From: Paramecium pentaurelia
Lineage: Eukaryota; Ciliophora; Oligohymenophorea; Peniculida; Parameciidae
Assembly: GCA_905183005.1 (NCBI GenBank)
Contig: CAJJDO010000049.1
Span: 481,823-545,822 of the forward strand
Reading direction: 5' to 3'
DNA: 64,000 nucleotides
Below are positions 47,480 to 60,023 of this stretch, piece after piece. Each line of letters begins with the position of its first letter. Within the stretch, counting starts at the first letter, position 1. The notes under the pieces are model-generated. The model did no database searches. It saw only the letters and a program-made list of their open reading frames with translations, and had not been told where the DNA came from. The position numbers were made by a program, and so were the translations under genes.

Positions 47480-49200
47480 TGTTCTATTTTTTTTAGCAAT
47501 AATTAATATGTAGGAATAGGTATAATGGTAATTTGTTAAGATTTTTTGTTTAAAAGAAGTCCTACCAGAGATTCCAATAGCATTTATTGTAAAAAAACAG
47601 GTTACGCGGAAAGTCTTAGCACCCTTAAATTGAATTATTTTCCTCTCATTGATTGAGTAAAGGATGTAAACTTATGGAAATAGAATTATTAGTTTAGTAC
47701 CATGATCTTGAAGAATTAAGCCAAGAGTAATGGCTAAATAATATTTCTGATTAACTCAGTATAGTGAACATCGATGATCTCAATAAATTTACCTACATAA
47801 TAAGAATTAAAGTTATGGCTAATAAAACTTTAAAGAACAAATGAATTTTTTTGACCAAATTAGGTATATGTTTTAGGAGACTATGGAAGAGACTATGGAA
47901 GAGGATCTATTCAATTAATTAACTGGACTGTAAATATTTTGTAAATTAATCTATAAATGTAACAGCTAAATTGTCTAAGGGAAGCTAATGAAGCTAGATT
48001 GATACTCAGCTTTTGCCTTTAGAAAACTGGAAATTTAAACTTATTAAAAACATTTAGATGGATTAAATATAATCATTAACTAAAAATACTTGGGAAGACA
48101 ATATTAGTGGCACTAATAATTAAATAATAATATACTGAGCCAAAGAGATGAAAGACATAGATTGAGAATAAAAATGATAAAAAATAATATTTGGAGTCAA
48201 TGTATTAGAATTATAGAATCGTTAACTCTCACAGTTAATAATATAATAAGAAACAATATCATCAGTCTTAAATTAATAATCTCCTTAACTAATTGTTGTT
48301 ACAGAAGAAAGATATGAATGATCAATAGTCCAGACTAAAACAGAGTTAAATCAAAAATAATAGGTTATATTAATAATCTAGTTGTCAATAAAAGGTATTA
48401 ATTTTTTTATTAAACTTAACTTTTCTTAAATCAATGAATATTTAAATTATGGAGAAGACTATATATATACGTATGGTAAGTAAATGTTGAAAAAATAAGT
48501 CATATGGTCTAAAGAGAAGAATTTGTTAATATCTTTTCGAGACTAATCATAGAAACTCACAAGAATATTTTATTGGATCAAAATTATTTTCGAAATAAAT
48601 ATTTCAATGTAATAGATACTGTAGATCAGCAAGATTTAAAAATTTAATTAGGAAGCTAAGTGATAAAGACTTTCAATCCTTAAAATTAATCATGATGGAT
48701 TAATTATAAGGAGTAGTTACTGATAAAGAATTTGCAGATGTCTGCATAATTAGATTGTGCAATATGGCTCCATATAATCAATAGCAGGCTTAAACTTTTA
48801 AGGCTTTTTATTCAGAATCCTTTTATTTTAAATGATACATAACCAATAGGTCTTGAAAACTTGAATATATTTATGAATAGTATTTCTGAGATAAGGATCT
48901 CTTAATTAGATTTTGTTTAGTTTCTTTGTATTTTTAAGGGGAATAGTCATCTTTATTGAAATTATGTTAATTAATTTATTTGAGAAAAATAGCCATTTTC
49001 TTAATATTATTTTTTACACAATTTAACTTCCACCACTTTTCCGAAAGCTAAATTGATCCAACTTTATAAAAGGTATTATTCATAAGAGTCTAAAATGATT
49101 ACTCTTCAAGGATTGAAATGACCAATTTTAACATTAATTAGGGATATGTATTAGAAATCAGGTCTAATGTAAGCATTCCAAAATTATGTCCTATGTCTAA
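47480..49200 (+). pseudogene. Decayed coding sequences, family unknown
   Basis: This stretch is slightly richer in G+C than its flanks. It contains coding-like pieces in several frames, such as MEIELLVQYHDLEELSQEQW near 47,675, DQIRYMFQETMEETMEEDLF near 47,850, and ADVCIIRLCNMAPYNQQQAQ near 48,735. Multiple TGAs separate them. I could not reconstruct a protein or assign a family, and the strand is inferred from the best pieces. The interval 49,201-49,619 shows nothing. Confidence 0.35.
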
Positions 49201-49619
49201 AATGGTTTCTATTAATCTATTAAATAATATAATTATTTTTAATATAATTAAATTATGAAATATCAGGAATTCTAATATTTATTTAGATTAAAAAATTTTG
49301 AGGGAAATTCTCTTGAAAAGGTTGAATATATGATTTTTTCAAGATTTACTTTAAGTGTTCAAGATAATGAAGATACTTCATTCAAGATTTTTTACATACA
49401 GATATACAGATGATCGCCAAGTGATTTGAATAAGCATGTAATTATCTTTAAAAATATTCAATTATAAATTTATATAATTTTTTATATAATTCTACTTAAA
49501 TTAATTAATTGAAATATATTTCAAAGATAAAAGGTGATCATAAAGATCCTTTATGAACCCCATTATTAAAAATATATCTATTAATATTTTATTGGATCAT
49601 TTAGGTTAAGATTATCATA

Positions 49620-49950
49620 TCATTTTATTAATAAAATTTCAAAATTTTCTTCTATTGCATTTAAATTTGCTTTATTGATTAGGTCTAATGTTTCCTTATA
49701 TTTTTCTTTTTACAATAATTCAGCATCTTAATTTAAGAAATAAAATTTACATTACTTTTAGAGCTACTAAGATTTTATTAAAACCTTATAATATTCAACT
49801 AATTTATTAGTGAGAAATTATTTAGGCACTGGCTCATTGTTTTTCCTTAAATTAAAAAACTATTATTTACTTAGCATTTTTATCCATTGCTTATTGTAAT
49901 AAAAATTCAATTAATTTTTTCATCAAATCTTGTTTTCCTTCACTATTCAT
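49620..49950 (-). CDS. Small helical protein, 101 aa
   Basis: Two exons around an intron at 49,846-49,870 (25 nt, GTA to AAG) give exactly 102 codons. The product begins MNSEGKQDLMKKLIEFLLQQ and ends LNAIEENFEILLIK; it is predominantly helical and hydrophilic. No family recognised. The start is the first ATG of the frame and the whole-codon length after splicing supports it. It is isolated within a gene-poor region. Confidence 0.6.
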
Positions 49951-51576
49951 TATATTCATAAGTTAATAAAAAATCAAGCTATTAAGATTCTAGATCTGAT
50001 TTTTATGGTTATTTTTTATATATATACTTGATTGGCTGTAATATGATAATAAAATTTTTGTTTGGATGAAAAAGATAATCATATAATTGTTTTCAAATTC
50101 ACTTGCAATAATTGATCTATGAAATTTATTAAATAATGCATATGTTGTAGATAATAAATTAAGGAAAAATATCCTAAAAATGCAAGAAATGTTAACTTAA
50201 ACTCTTCTTTTTTAATATGAGGAGATAAGAAAATGTCCTCAATGTGGCATTATATATTGTGAATCATATAAAAATGAAATGTAACTACTCCCATAAGAAT
50301 TTTATAATTGTAAAATTATTAAATACCCCAAAAACTACACTTAAGTTCTGATAAATTGTTTTAATAATTTTGGCAAGAATAGGTTTATATTATTTCGAAA
50401 ATTCTGAATATTATTAATCAATGGTATGAACAATTAAGGATGGATATTCAAATGCAAATTTTACATTAGAATAACTATATAAAAAAGCTTTGAAATAATT
50501 GATATTGTTTATAAGATTAATTTTAGTAATGTATCTTGTGCCAGCATTATTATGTTAAGAAAATCTTTACTTCAATAATAAAGAGCTATAAGTAATATAT
50601 TTAGATGAAATTATAATATAATTATATAATTAAAGAATAATAATTTTTAAATTTAATTTCAACATATAGATTTGTTGGATAATATAGATAGAAAATTATT
50701 GTAATTTATCTGATTGCAAATAATATTTTAATTAATATTATTTTTTTAATTCTAAAATATTATAAACTTTAAATGAATTATTGAAAAATGATCAAAATAT
50801 AAACGATTAATTCTAGAATCAATAAAAGAATTACAAAAGATAATAGAGTGTTTAGAATAAATAAGTTATTGCTTTTTGAATATTTTTTGATAATCTAAGA
50901 ATTTTCAGTCAATTCTTGCATATTCTATTAATATCAGTTTTTAGATTAGTAACTTTAATTTAAAAATATAAATTATCTTTATCAATAAAGTATTTATAAA
51001 TATTTTTAGAAATTAGAATGAGTCATAAAGTAAATACATGAATTTTTATTATTTTATTTTTATAGAATTAAGTATAAATATTTCATTTATCCAAATATGA
51101 CTACAATTCCTAATTCAAGTTATTCAAAGTATTTCTTAATATAATTCTACATTTATATTTAAAATTGATGAATGAACAATGATTAATTATAATCTAATAT
51201 ATTTATATATAAGTGTATTATATATATAGATCACGTATGATAATTTATAACATAAATGAACATCATAATATTAAATGATTATTTTAATTTCTTTCTCAAT
51301 TATAATTATCTATAATTTTTGATTAATTTTTAATTGTAGATATATCATTGAAACATAAAAATATGTATTAAGAAATTTCATATTTTTTTAATTGAGTGAA
51401 ATACAAAAATTTATTAATATTTTTTATCTGGTATGTTTTTTCACACTTAGAATTTGAAAGCATTATTATAAAATTTTAGAAAAACTTCTAATATTCAACA
51501 ATATATTTATTATCTATTTAGATTATATATTTAATTGAATATTTATAATCTAAATTGTGATTAATATTTTAAAAAT
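49951..51576. other. Gene-poor region with a 75-codon ORF
   Basis: A plus-strand frame at 50,180-50,407 reads MQEMLTQTLLFQYEEIRKCP and continues QCGIIYCESYKNE, giving a CPxC...C pattern that could be part of a zinc-binding domain. It has no partner cysteines or downstream domain, so it is probably a fragment. The rest is AT-rich upstream flank of the kinase gene. Confidence 0.35.
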
Positions 51577-54318
51577 ATGAATTCAAATCAATTAATGGAG
51601 AATTCAGAAAAATCTGAAAAGTCAACTATTGGTTATAATTGTTTTAATGATCAATAATTATCTGTTTTGGAAAGTTTAAATTATAGAAAAACTATTTAAA
51701 TAATGAAAAATCATATTGAAATATTTTAGATAGCTTAACGAGCTCCTTTTCACATGTCAATAATGATTAAATAATATTAAAATAATAGATAAGAAATTTA
51801 ACATGATTTTGCTGGTTCAGGAGGTTATGGATAAGTCTTTTATGCTGAAAATACTTTTGGTATTCCTTGTGTCGTAAAAGTATAAAAAATTGATAATATT
51901 GAAGAGTTTATATAACAATTAAATGAGTATAAGATATAGCAGATTTTAAATAAAATATTTCCTATGAATTTTGTATAATTGATAGATAAAGTTATTATTT
52001 TATAAGAAAATATTAACACTTTTATTTCTTACGCTGGTTTAGAAATTGCATTAACAACTTTGGATGTATATTCTAAATAAGTTAAAATAGAATATGAAGA
52101 ATTTCAAAGCATTTATCATTAAATTTTGAAATCAATAATTAAAATGCACTCTTTAAAAATAGCACATAGAGATATTAAACCATCTAATATTATGTATATT
52201 ATCAATAAAGGATGGGTTATTGGAGATTTTGGATGTGCTCTAAAATATGAAAAGTCATTTGGTGTTTTTTAAATTGAAGGAACTACTTAATACTTACCAT
52301 AAAAACATCGGGTTTAAGTATTGGGTAATAATTTTAGTAAATCGAAGATGGATCTATTTGAAAATGATATTTATGCTTTTATTCTAACTATGTTGAAAAT
52401 ATATAAACAAGATAGTACACTTTATTAATTATAAAATATGTTAGATGTTTAAAATACTTACAAATAATTACCTTATGAATTCTAAATCCTTAATAAAAAT
52501 TAATCTGAATTATAATCATATTTAGAAAGAAGTGTTACAAAAATTCCTCTTTAACAATAATTTTATGATGAAAGATTTAATTAAATTAAAATTATACTAA
52601 GATAAATCAGTACTAAAAAGGAAAACATTATTCCTATTCTCTTTAATTTATTCCACTTTAACTATAGAACAGAAACATTAGCTTATCAAAATTTCATAAA
52701 AAATGAAGCGAAAAATTATGATGATTTGAAGATGTATATTGAATTAATGGACCCATACTTTACTGTTTAATCAAGTATATAAATACCTCAAATTACTTCA
52801 AAAACAACTTTTGAATAATATGAAATAGTTTCCGAATATTGGTTTAGACTAGGTAATATAAATCAATAATTAAAACTTTGTTAGTAATATTAATAATTTT
52901 CATAAGAACATTAATTTAAATTAAAACTATAGGAATTATCAATTTTAATGTTTTAAGAAGAATATCAATTGGCTGATTAATTAATTATCAATTTAATCGA
53001 TGATGAATAAAATATGGACGACGTGACATTCATCTAGCTTTAAATTATCAAAGCTATAAGAGGTAGAATATGGTTGGAAGTAGCAGATCAATTTGAATAC
53101 TGGGTTAATGAATCTTAGAATTATGTAGACTACAAAGAGAACTGGTTGTTTTTAACTCTTGGCAATTTATCTTGGTTGTACAAAAGTTCAATAATTAAGC
53201 ATTATTATACTCCAAAGGATCATAAAATACAAGAAATAGTTAAGCAAGAGAACTAAGTATTTACTTTTTCTTCAACAAAATAACAAAGATGGATTGAATT
53301 ATGTAATTGGAAAGGTATTGATCATGTGAATAGTGTTAAAGAAATGATAGAATAATTAGAATAAAGAGGAGCTGACATTTATGGAATTAAGATTTTCATA
53401 TAGTAATTAATTAGACGTATTGATATGAGTGATGATAAATAGAAAATAATTAATTTATTTGAAACAGCAATTTTATATTATGAACATCATTTTCAGAAGT
53501 CAAATTATTTTTGGGAACTTTATTTTCATTATTCTTAATATTGCTTTTCTATAAAAGAATTTGAAAAATCTATGGAATTTGCATTGATAGCTCTAAAATT
53601 AGTAGATATTGATAATTAATATTATTATATTTAGATAGAATTAATTATAATAGCAATTTTAACAAAATTAAATAATTTCGATTAATCTAAAGAAAGAATT
53701 TCAAAAATTTGGTAATTCATTATTAAAATCAACTCAAATAAATCTAGATCTATATTATTATAAAAATTACATTCTATTTTTACATTATTTTTCAGAAATA
53801 ATTAGATTGTAAATTTAGAATTAATTTATAAAGAATTATCTAATTATTTAGAATAAGAATAAGATAATTCAATTATTTTATAGTGTTAAAGATATAGATC
53901 TGATTTAGCATTTTTTACTCAAAACAGACAATAAATTAATCAAATCTATAAATCTTGGATACCATTTTGTTTAGATACTTAAGATTTTGATCCTTAACTA
54001 TTTGCATTATTTTAGAAATATGTTTACATTTAATAATAATTGATGAAAAGTGACTCTGAACAATAATAATATCTTTCAGATTTGGGTAAATTCAATTAAA
54101 ATTTTATTATTTATGATGATATAATTGGATTAAAAGGACAAGAAGTTTTACATATCTAAAATAGTTAATGGTAATATTTATAAGGAGCCGAATAATTAAA
54201 TAAAGAATAATTATTTAAATAAATGGCCATCTAATAGTAAAAGTATTTCGAATATAATTGTTATTAAGATATAAATATTATTCAGAATTTAAATAATGTC
54301 ATAATAAATTATTCATGA
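51577..54318 (+). CDS. Protein kinase with long helical C-terminus, 913 aa
   Basis: Intronless frame of exactly 914 codons. The kinase domain occupies residues about 75-330: Gly loop AGSGGYGQVFYAEN (79-92), Lys in CVVKVQ (about 101), HRDIKPSNIMYI (197-208), and IGDFGCALKY (216-225). The activation segment ends TTQYLPQKHR, without a standard APE. All catalytic residues (K, HRD, DFG) are present. The remaining 580 residues are helical with no clear signature; they include segments spaced like TPR or solenoid repeats (QLADQLIINLIDDEQ, YWVNESQNYVDYKENWLFLT, FELALIALK-like). It belongs to the large group of ciliate-specific kinases. It sits 159 bp upstream of the UBR gene on the same strand. Confidence 0.85.
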
Positions 54319-54477
54319 TGATTACCTTAATTAGTAATACATATATAATTAGATAATTTTAATATAAAGTTTATTATATATGTTATTGAAAATAAATTAA
54401 GGATATTCTACAACTTTTAAATGATATTTTATGTTCTTCTATAAATGTTTTATTAATAATTAAATATAAATATAAAA

Positions 54478-57400
54478 ATGTAAATTTTAAGTACAGAAGA
54501 TAGTATTTTAAAAGTTTCAAATGATATTGATGATTATGAGGATAAAGAATTAATATTAGCCATTTTTAAAATCACTTAAGAAGAATATCAGAATACAATA
54601 GTTAAATTCAAAGGTTATGGATCAAAATAATTATGTGCAAAATCTATTGAAAAATCAGAAATGTTTTACTAATGTTTTGATTGTTGCAAAGATCCTAGCC
54701 ATGCCATTTGTAAAGAGTGTTTCATTCCTGAAATTCATAAAAGTTAATTTAAAATTATTATTTTAGATCATGCTGTCTTTTTTAAGTAAAATCAATCTAA
54801 AATGCCAGGATTTTGCGATTGTGGTGATACTATGATTTTTGATATCAATTCAATGTATTCTAAACATTATCATTTTTCCATAACGTTTAAGATTGATTAG
54901 TAAGGTTGTAAATAAAATTATAGATATTAGATGATAGAATTATTAAAAATTATGAATAATTTTTAATGATTTCTTTTGGATTATTATAGAAGAAATTAGA
55001 ATAAATTGTTGATTATCCTGCTGATCTATTAGAGAATATAGAAAAAATAATAGAAAATTTTAACAATGATATTTTAAAGAATTATTATTATTCTAATAGA
55101 AATCATTTCTAATTTATTTAGGATTCTATGAAATAAGCAAAATAATTTCATAAATTAATATTGAGATGCTTAGAAATTATAACAACTGATAATATATTCT
55201 TGAGTTAATTAACAGCTAAAATTTTAAAGTAAGAAATTTAATGTAAAATAAATGATAAAGAGACTGGATCAACTTCACTTTTGGAATAATATCTTAAATA
55301 AAGTGCATATTTAGTTGGATCACTCTAATTTGATTAGGATATTTCAAAATTTTTTCCTCTTTTCTTTGAAGAGGATGAATTTCGAGCCTATCTTGTTAAA
55401 GTTGTGATCTAAAACTTTTCACAATTCTATCTTTTCATTTAATCCTACAAACTAATTAACACTAATAATGAAAAATTCTATTTTTAAATATATTAGGAAA
55501 GTAAGGATTAAAAATTAGCTGTTTTAATCAAACAAATACTTGCATGTAGCTAAATAAAATAAACTATATTTGAGAATAAAATAATAAAGAGTAAAGTTGC
55601 AGAAATGTTTTATAGTTTTATTTCGAGAGGCTACATTGAAATTCTAAAGTTATACTAAAATATCAGAAATCCAATATGCTATAATCTATTTGATAATATC
55701 TATAATCTGTTCTTAAAAATGTAAAAATTATAAATAATTTAGTCCATTAACAAACTTACCTTCTTTAGTAATATCTAATAGTATTTGTTATTTTTTAGAA
55801 TTAATGAGGAAATGCAAATCAAGTCTTTAAGGATTAGTTAATTAGATTTATGAAATTCTTTCAATAGATGTTCATTCCTTTTAATCTCAAATATTAAATC
55901 CAAATTAACAAGTGTTTTAGAAATTATTAAATTAATCTTTATTAATTTATACATTAACTAGGAGAATTCCATGTGAGCAAAAGAAGAATTTAAATTTCGA
56001 ATCACAAATAGGGAAAGAGAGTGAAATATCATTAAATTGCTTATTAATTCTTTTATTATAAAATTTATCCTCATTTAGATGCGATTTAAAATCCATGATA
56101 TTGGCTATTGGTCATTTAAGTTCAAATGAAGTTTAAAATATATTTAGAATAATCTTACATTATTTCCTTAATAGTTTAGTAACTGTATTCAATTTAAAAT
56201 ATTAATCTCAACAGCAATTAATCATTTCTAATATAGTGTTAAGCGATAGAAATTTCATAATTGTGTTATCAATATACTTAATGAATTTTTCAAATTCTAA
56301 AGAAGCATATGATAATATTCTACAGATTAGTGGATAAACAGATTAATAGTTAAGATTAGTTATGAGTTCTATCTTAAAAAGGGCCATTTTTAATTATAAG
56401 ATTTTTTCAGATTATGAATACTACTTCGGGAAATAAGACCTTTTGAAGAATTTAGATGATGAAGTATCCCTTTAAAAGGTTGATATAGCGTATATCTAGA
56501 TTTATGCTTTTCTATTTTAAGAATAGGGAATCAATGATATTGTTTAGTATTATATTGAAATCCTACCTCATCTTAAATAAAATAAAAATTCTACTTTTTT
56601 AATTTGTACAATAGCTTAAACTGATAATGATTTAATATAATGTGTTCAAAGCATTTTTGGGAATTAATTACCTGCATAATTATAAAAAGGATTGCATAAA
56701 TTATTTTAAACAATATTTTATTCTTAAACATTTTACTAAGTGAATGAAATGAAGAGTATACTTAAAACATTTTGTACTTATAATTATAAAGATTTTGAAA
56801 CATTTATATTGAGTTGTTGTGAAATTAATTAAGATAATGGATAATTATAATTAAAAAAAAGAAGTTAAATTATCTATTTATGAACCAATTTATGCTTAAT
56901 AAAATGAATAGATTAAAGAAAAAATTAATGATAAATTATAAATGTAAAATGATAAATATGTTGAATTGTTTGGATCATCATTATAATATGAATTATAATA
57001 TTATAATACAGATAAATCCACTCTTACTAATATTAGATATGAAATATTTAAAGCAATATCACTTGATAATTAATAATATTTACTTGAGAGAATTCTAAAA
57101 GATTTAGAAAATATTTTTTAGAAAGAAATTGATTTTGACATAAAAGTAGAATAATTAATTGAGATTTTATAGGAAAATGCCTTATATATTAATTTGTTAA
57201 TTTTATCAAATTCATTTTTTAAGACCGAAAATATTATGATTTAAACTAGATTGGATAAAATATTACATTATTGCTAAACAATTTTATCGAGTTAAAAAAT
57301 AAATCATACTTAAGAGGGCTTTTTCCAGGTCTATTGCTAAAGATTAGAAAATTAAAGTATAACTTAAAAATTAGATGAAACTGATCATTAAAAATAATAA

Positions 57401-58833
57401 TCTAAATCTGAAAAAAATTAAATACATAAATAATAATTACAATAAAAATTCAATTAAATGAAAGATAATTTTAATAGCAAGATTAGTAATAATAAATAAC
57501 TCATAGAAGATAATGATGAAAAATGTTTATTATGTAAATTACCATTTGAAAAAGAGGATCTTTAATACTTGCCAATATTAATTTAATACACAAATGTCTA
57601 TTAGTATTTAAATATTTTTTAATTATAACCTAATTAAGAAATCAAAATTTTATCCGTTCATGTTTCTAATTGTAATCATACTTTTCTTGCTGATTGTTTG
57701 AAAAAATAAATCAATTCTTTAAACATAAATGATCATAAATATTTTTAATGCCCTTTGTGCTTTTCACCTTATAATTTTATGTTACCAAATTCTTATAACA
57801 TGTAAAATATAGAGACTTTAGATTTTGAATTTTCAATGAATATTTTCTAAGAATCACTTTTAGACAATGTTTTAGACATTGTTGCAGAAAAATTTTGGAC
57901 TTAGGGATATATATATATTCATTTCTTAATGAAATTTTATCCTAAATATTATGTAATTTAATATTCTAATTATTGAGTGATTTAGAAAATTTTATTTAAA
58001 GAAATCAAAATCTATTTCTATAAAAAATTATACATCTAATGAGATTGTTATATAAAAAGTTGGATTCTAATCTAATTGAAAACATCTAATTAAATGAAAC
58101 CGAAATGTTATTTCAAATTTTAAAATTAATTTAAACTCATCTGATAAAAGAGCATGATACTAATAATTTTTATTATAAACTTAAAATATTACTAAATCAA
58201 AATATTGAATTGGCTAAAGCAATATTTGAAGTATTGACATAAAGAAAAATCAATAAATATATTAATAATAAATTATTACCTTATGACATCTAAGTAATTA
58301 AGGATTTATTCAAAAAATAAAGATTAAATCTCTTAACTAATAATTTTAGTTCATTTTTAGATAAGAATTACTTACTACCTTGTTAAAAGAAAAATTGCTA
58401 ATTTCCTAAATTGAAATTGTAGACTCAATATCAAGAATAATATATTTGCCTTATATGTCTCAAAAAAATGTGTCCAAAATTTTGTGGAAAATTTAGTCAA
58501 GTAATTATATATTAATTTAAATTTAAGGGCGATCTCGGAAATTTATAAAGACACTCTCAGAAAAAACATTTAAGGAAATGTGTGTTTCTAGATGTTGAAA
58601 AAAGCTAAGTTTTATTAATATATTCTACTTCTTATTTTTTTATAACCAATACTTTATTTATAAATAAAAAAGGAGATTCACCTATCAAAGGCCCGTATCC
58701 ATTATAACATTATCAAAAATTTTAAATAAATATGAAAGCTTTAGATCAAATATTTGATATAATTATGGATGAGAAGTTCTTAAAAAAATTAGATGATGAA
58801 AATTAAGATAATGTAAAAACAGAAGTAATTTGA
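54478..58833 (+). CDS. UBR1-type N-recognin E3 ubiquitin ligase, about 1,420 aa
   Basis: N-recognins bind destabilising N-terminal residues and ubiquitinate the protein (N-degron pathway). A UBR-box zinc finger lies near residues 62-125: CAKSIEKSEMFYQCFDCC, HAICKECF and GFCDCGD. A RING-H2 finger lies at about 57,527-57,770 with CLLCKLPF, SNCNHTFLADCL and CPLCFSPYNFML. The C-terminal domain carries CLICLKKMCPKFCGKFSQ, GNLQRHSQKKHLRKCVFL and the STSYFF and GPYPLQHYQ segments seen at the end of UBR1/2 proteins. Introns: 23 nt near 54,908, 31 nt near 55,769, and 58,501-58,527 (27 nt). Two frame breaks remain: one extra A in an A8 run near 56,853, and one near 57,900-57,925 in a TA run. Allowing for these the length is consistent. 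The middle is a long helical region as in the family. Confidence 0.88.
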
Positions 58834-59528
58834 TGAACTTTTATATTTAATACAAATTTTCATTATTAATTTCTATAAAATGGGCAATAATATAAAAATA
58901 TCTTTCTTTTTCTTTATAATTGTATTTTAATAGAATTAAATATGAAAAAAACTTATGATACTCTTTTATAGGTAAATAAGATCCTTGATGATTAAAATTA
59001 CTTTACAGTTTTTTTGGGTTAAACATTCTTTTAGGTTTAATGTTTAAAATATTTCAAAAGAGAAATTTGTAATAATTAGAAGTAAAATTAAAAAATAAAA
59101 TATTTTTAATTTATTTAATTAATAAATAATTAATACAATTATAATTGCAGTCAATATTTTATGTATTCAATTGATTTTATTTAAATAGTAGTATATTTTC
59201 AAATGAAATCAGATAAATATTAGACTTTCTTCAATATATATATCTTTTACATTTTCTTAAATTTAAGTCTCAATAGAATTATTATTAAAATTGAATTTTT
59301 CAACTGGAATTTAAATAGTCTCGTTTATGTTATCAATGAGATTCAATATCAAATAATCTAATATTTACTAATTTCTGAATCTCAAATTATAGGATGAAAT
59401 CTTGGAAGCGCTTTTATAAGCATAATGTCTATACTAATTTAAATAAACTTTTAAAAGCTTATTTATTTGGTTATTTTGGGTTAAAATATAATTAATAAAA
59501 ATGAAATTTATCTACTATTTTCTTAGTC
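58834..59528. other. AT-rich intergenic region
   Basis: Only short open pieces, for example MGNNIKISFFFFIIVFQQ near 58,881, which ends after about 20 codons. I see no gene. Confidence 0.5.
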
Positions 59529-60023
59529 ATGCTAAAAGACATAATTGAATAACTTATCTCTTTGCAGTTATGGATCCAAAACTTTGATTTACAACCTAAT
59601 TCCTTAATCCAATATGGTAACATTCAAAGCCCTTACAATAAAGTAGATTATGAAATATAATATTCTACCTTATTAAGAGGTGGATTAATTTTATTTAAAA
59701 CAGAATTGTTCTAAATAATTATACTAAAAAGGTAGAAAGAGTTTTGATCCATATTAAAATGAGATTTAAAAAAATTCTAATCTATTGAATAGTATATTGA
59801 TGAATAAAAGAGAAATTTGAATAATCTATTAAATTAAATTCTCAAAGATGTTTAGAAATGGTAGGAAAGCCTAATATCAGTGACTTGGATTAATAAAAAT
59901 GAAAAAGACTTTCTGAATATATTTGACAATATACAAAGGTATGATGAAGATTGGTTAAAAGATAGTAAATTAAAAATAACTTATGAAATTTAATAATTAG
60001 GGTATACTTAGATTAATTAATGA
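59529..60023 (+). CDS. Hypothetical protein in two pieces, about 150 aa
   Basis: The frame starts MLKDIIEQLISLQLWIQNFD and continues to a TGA at 59,745-59,747. The same frame is coding again from about 59,765 to a TGA at 60,021-60,023, with KDVQKWQESLISVTWINKNE and KITYEIQQLGYTQIN. Two TGAs between the pieces might be removed by an intron starting at GTAGAAAG near 59,731, but the length does not keep the frame. It may be a small gene with an error or a fragment. No family recognised. Confidence 0.4.

Noticed and set aside
47590..47640. GC-richer patch near 47.6 kb considered as a tRNA gene
   Set aside because: No cloverleaf, A-box or B-box arrangement could be drawn.
56880..57098. Met-rich 72-codon plus-strand ORF
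   Set aside because: It is an out-of-frame shadow within the UBR gene, created by the frame shift at the A8 run just upstream.
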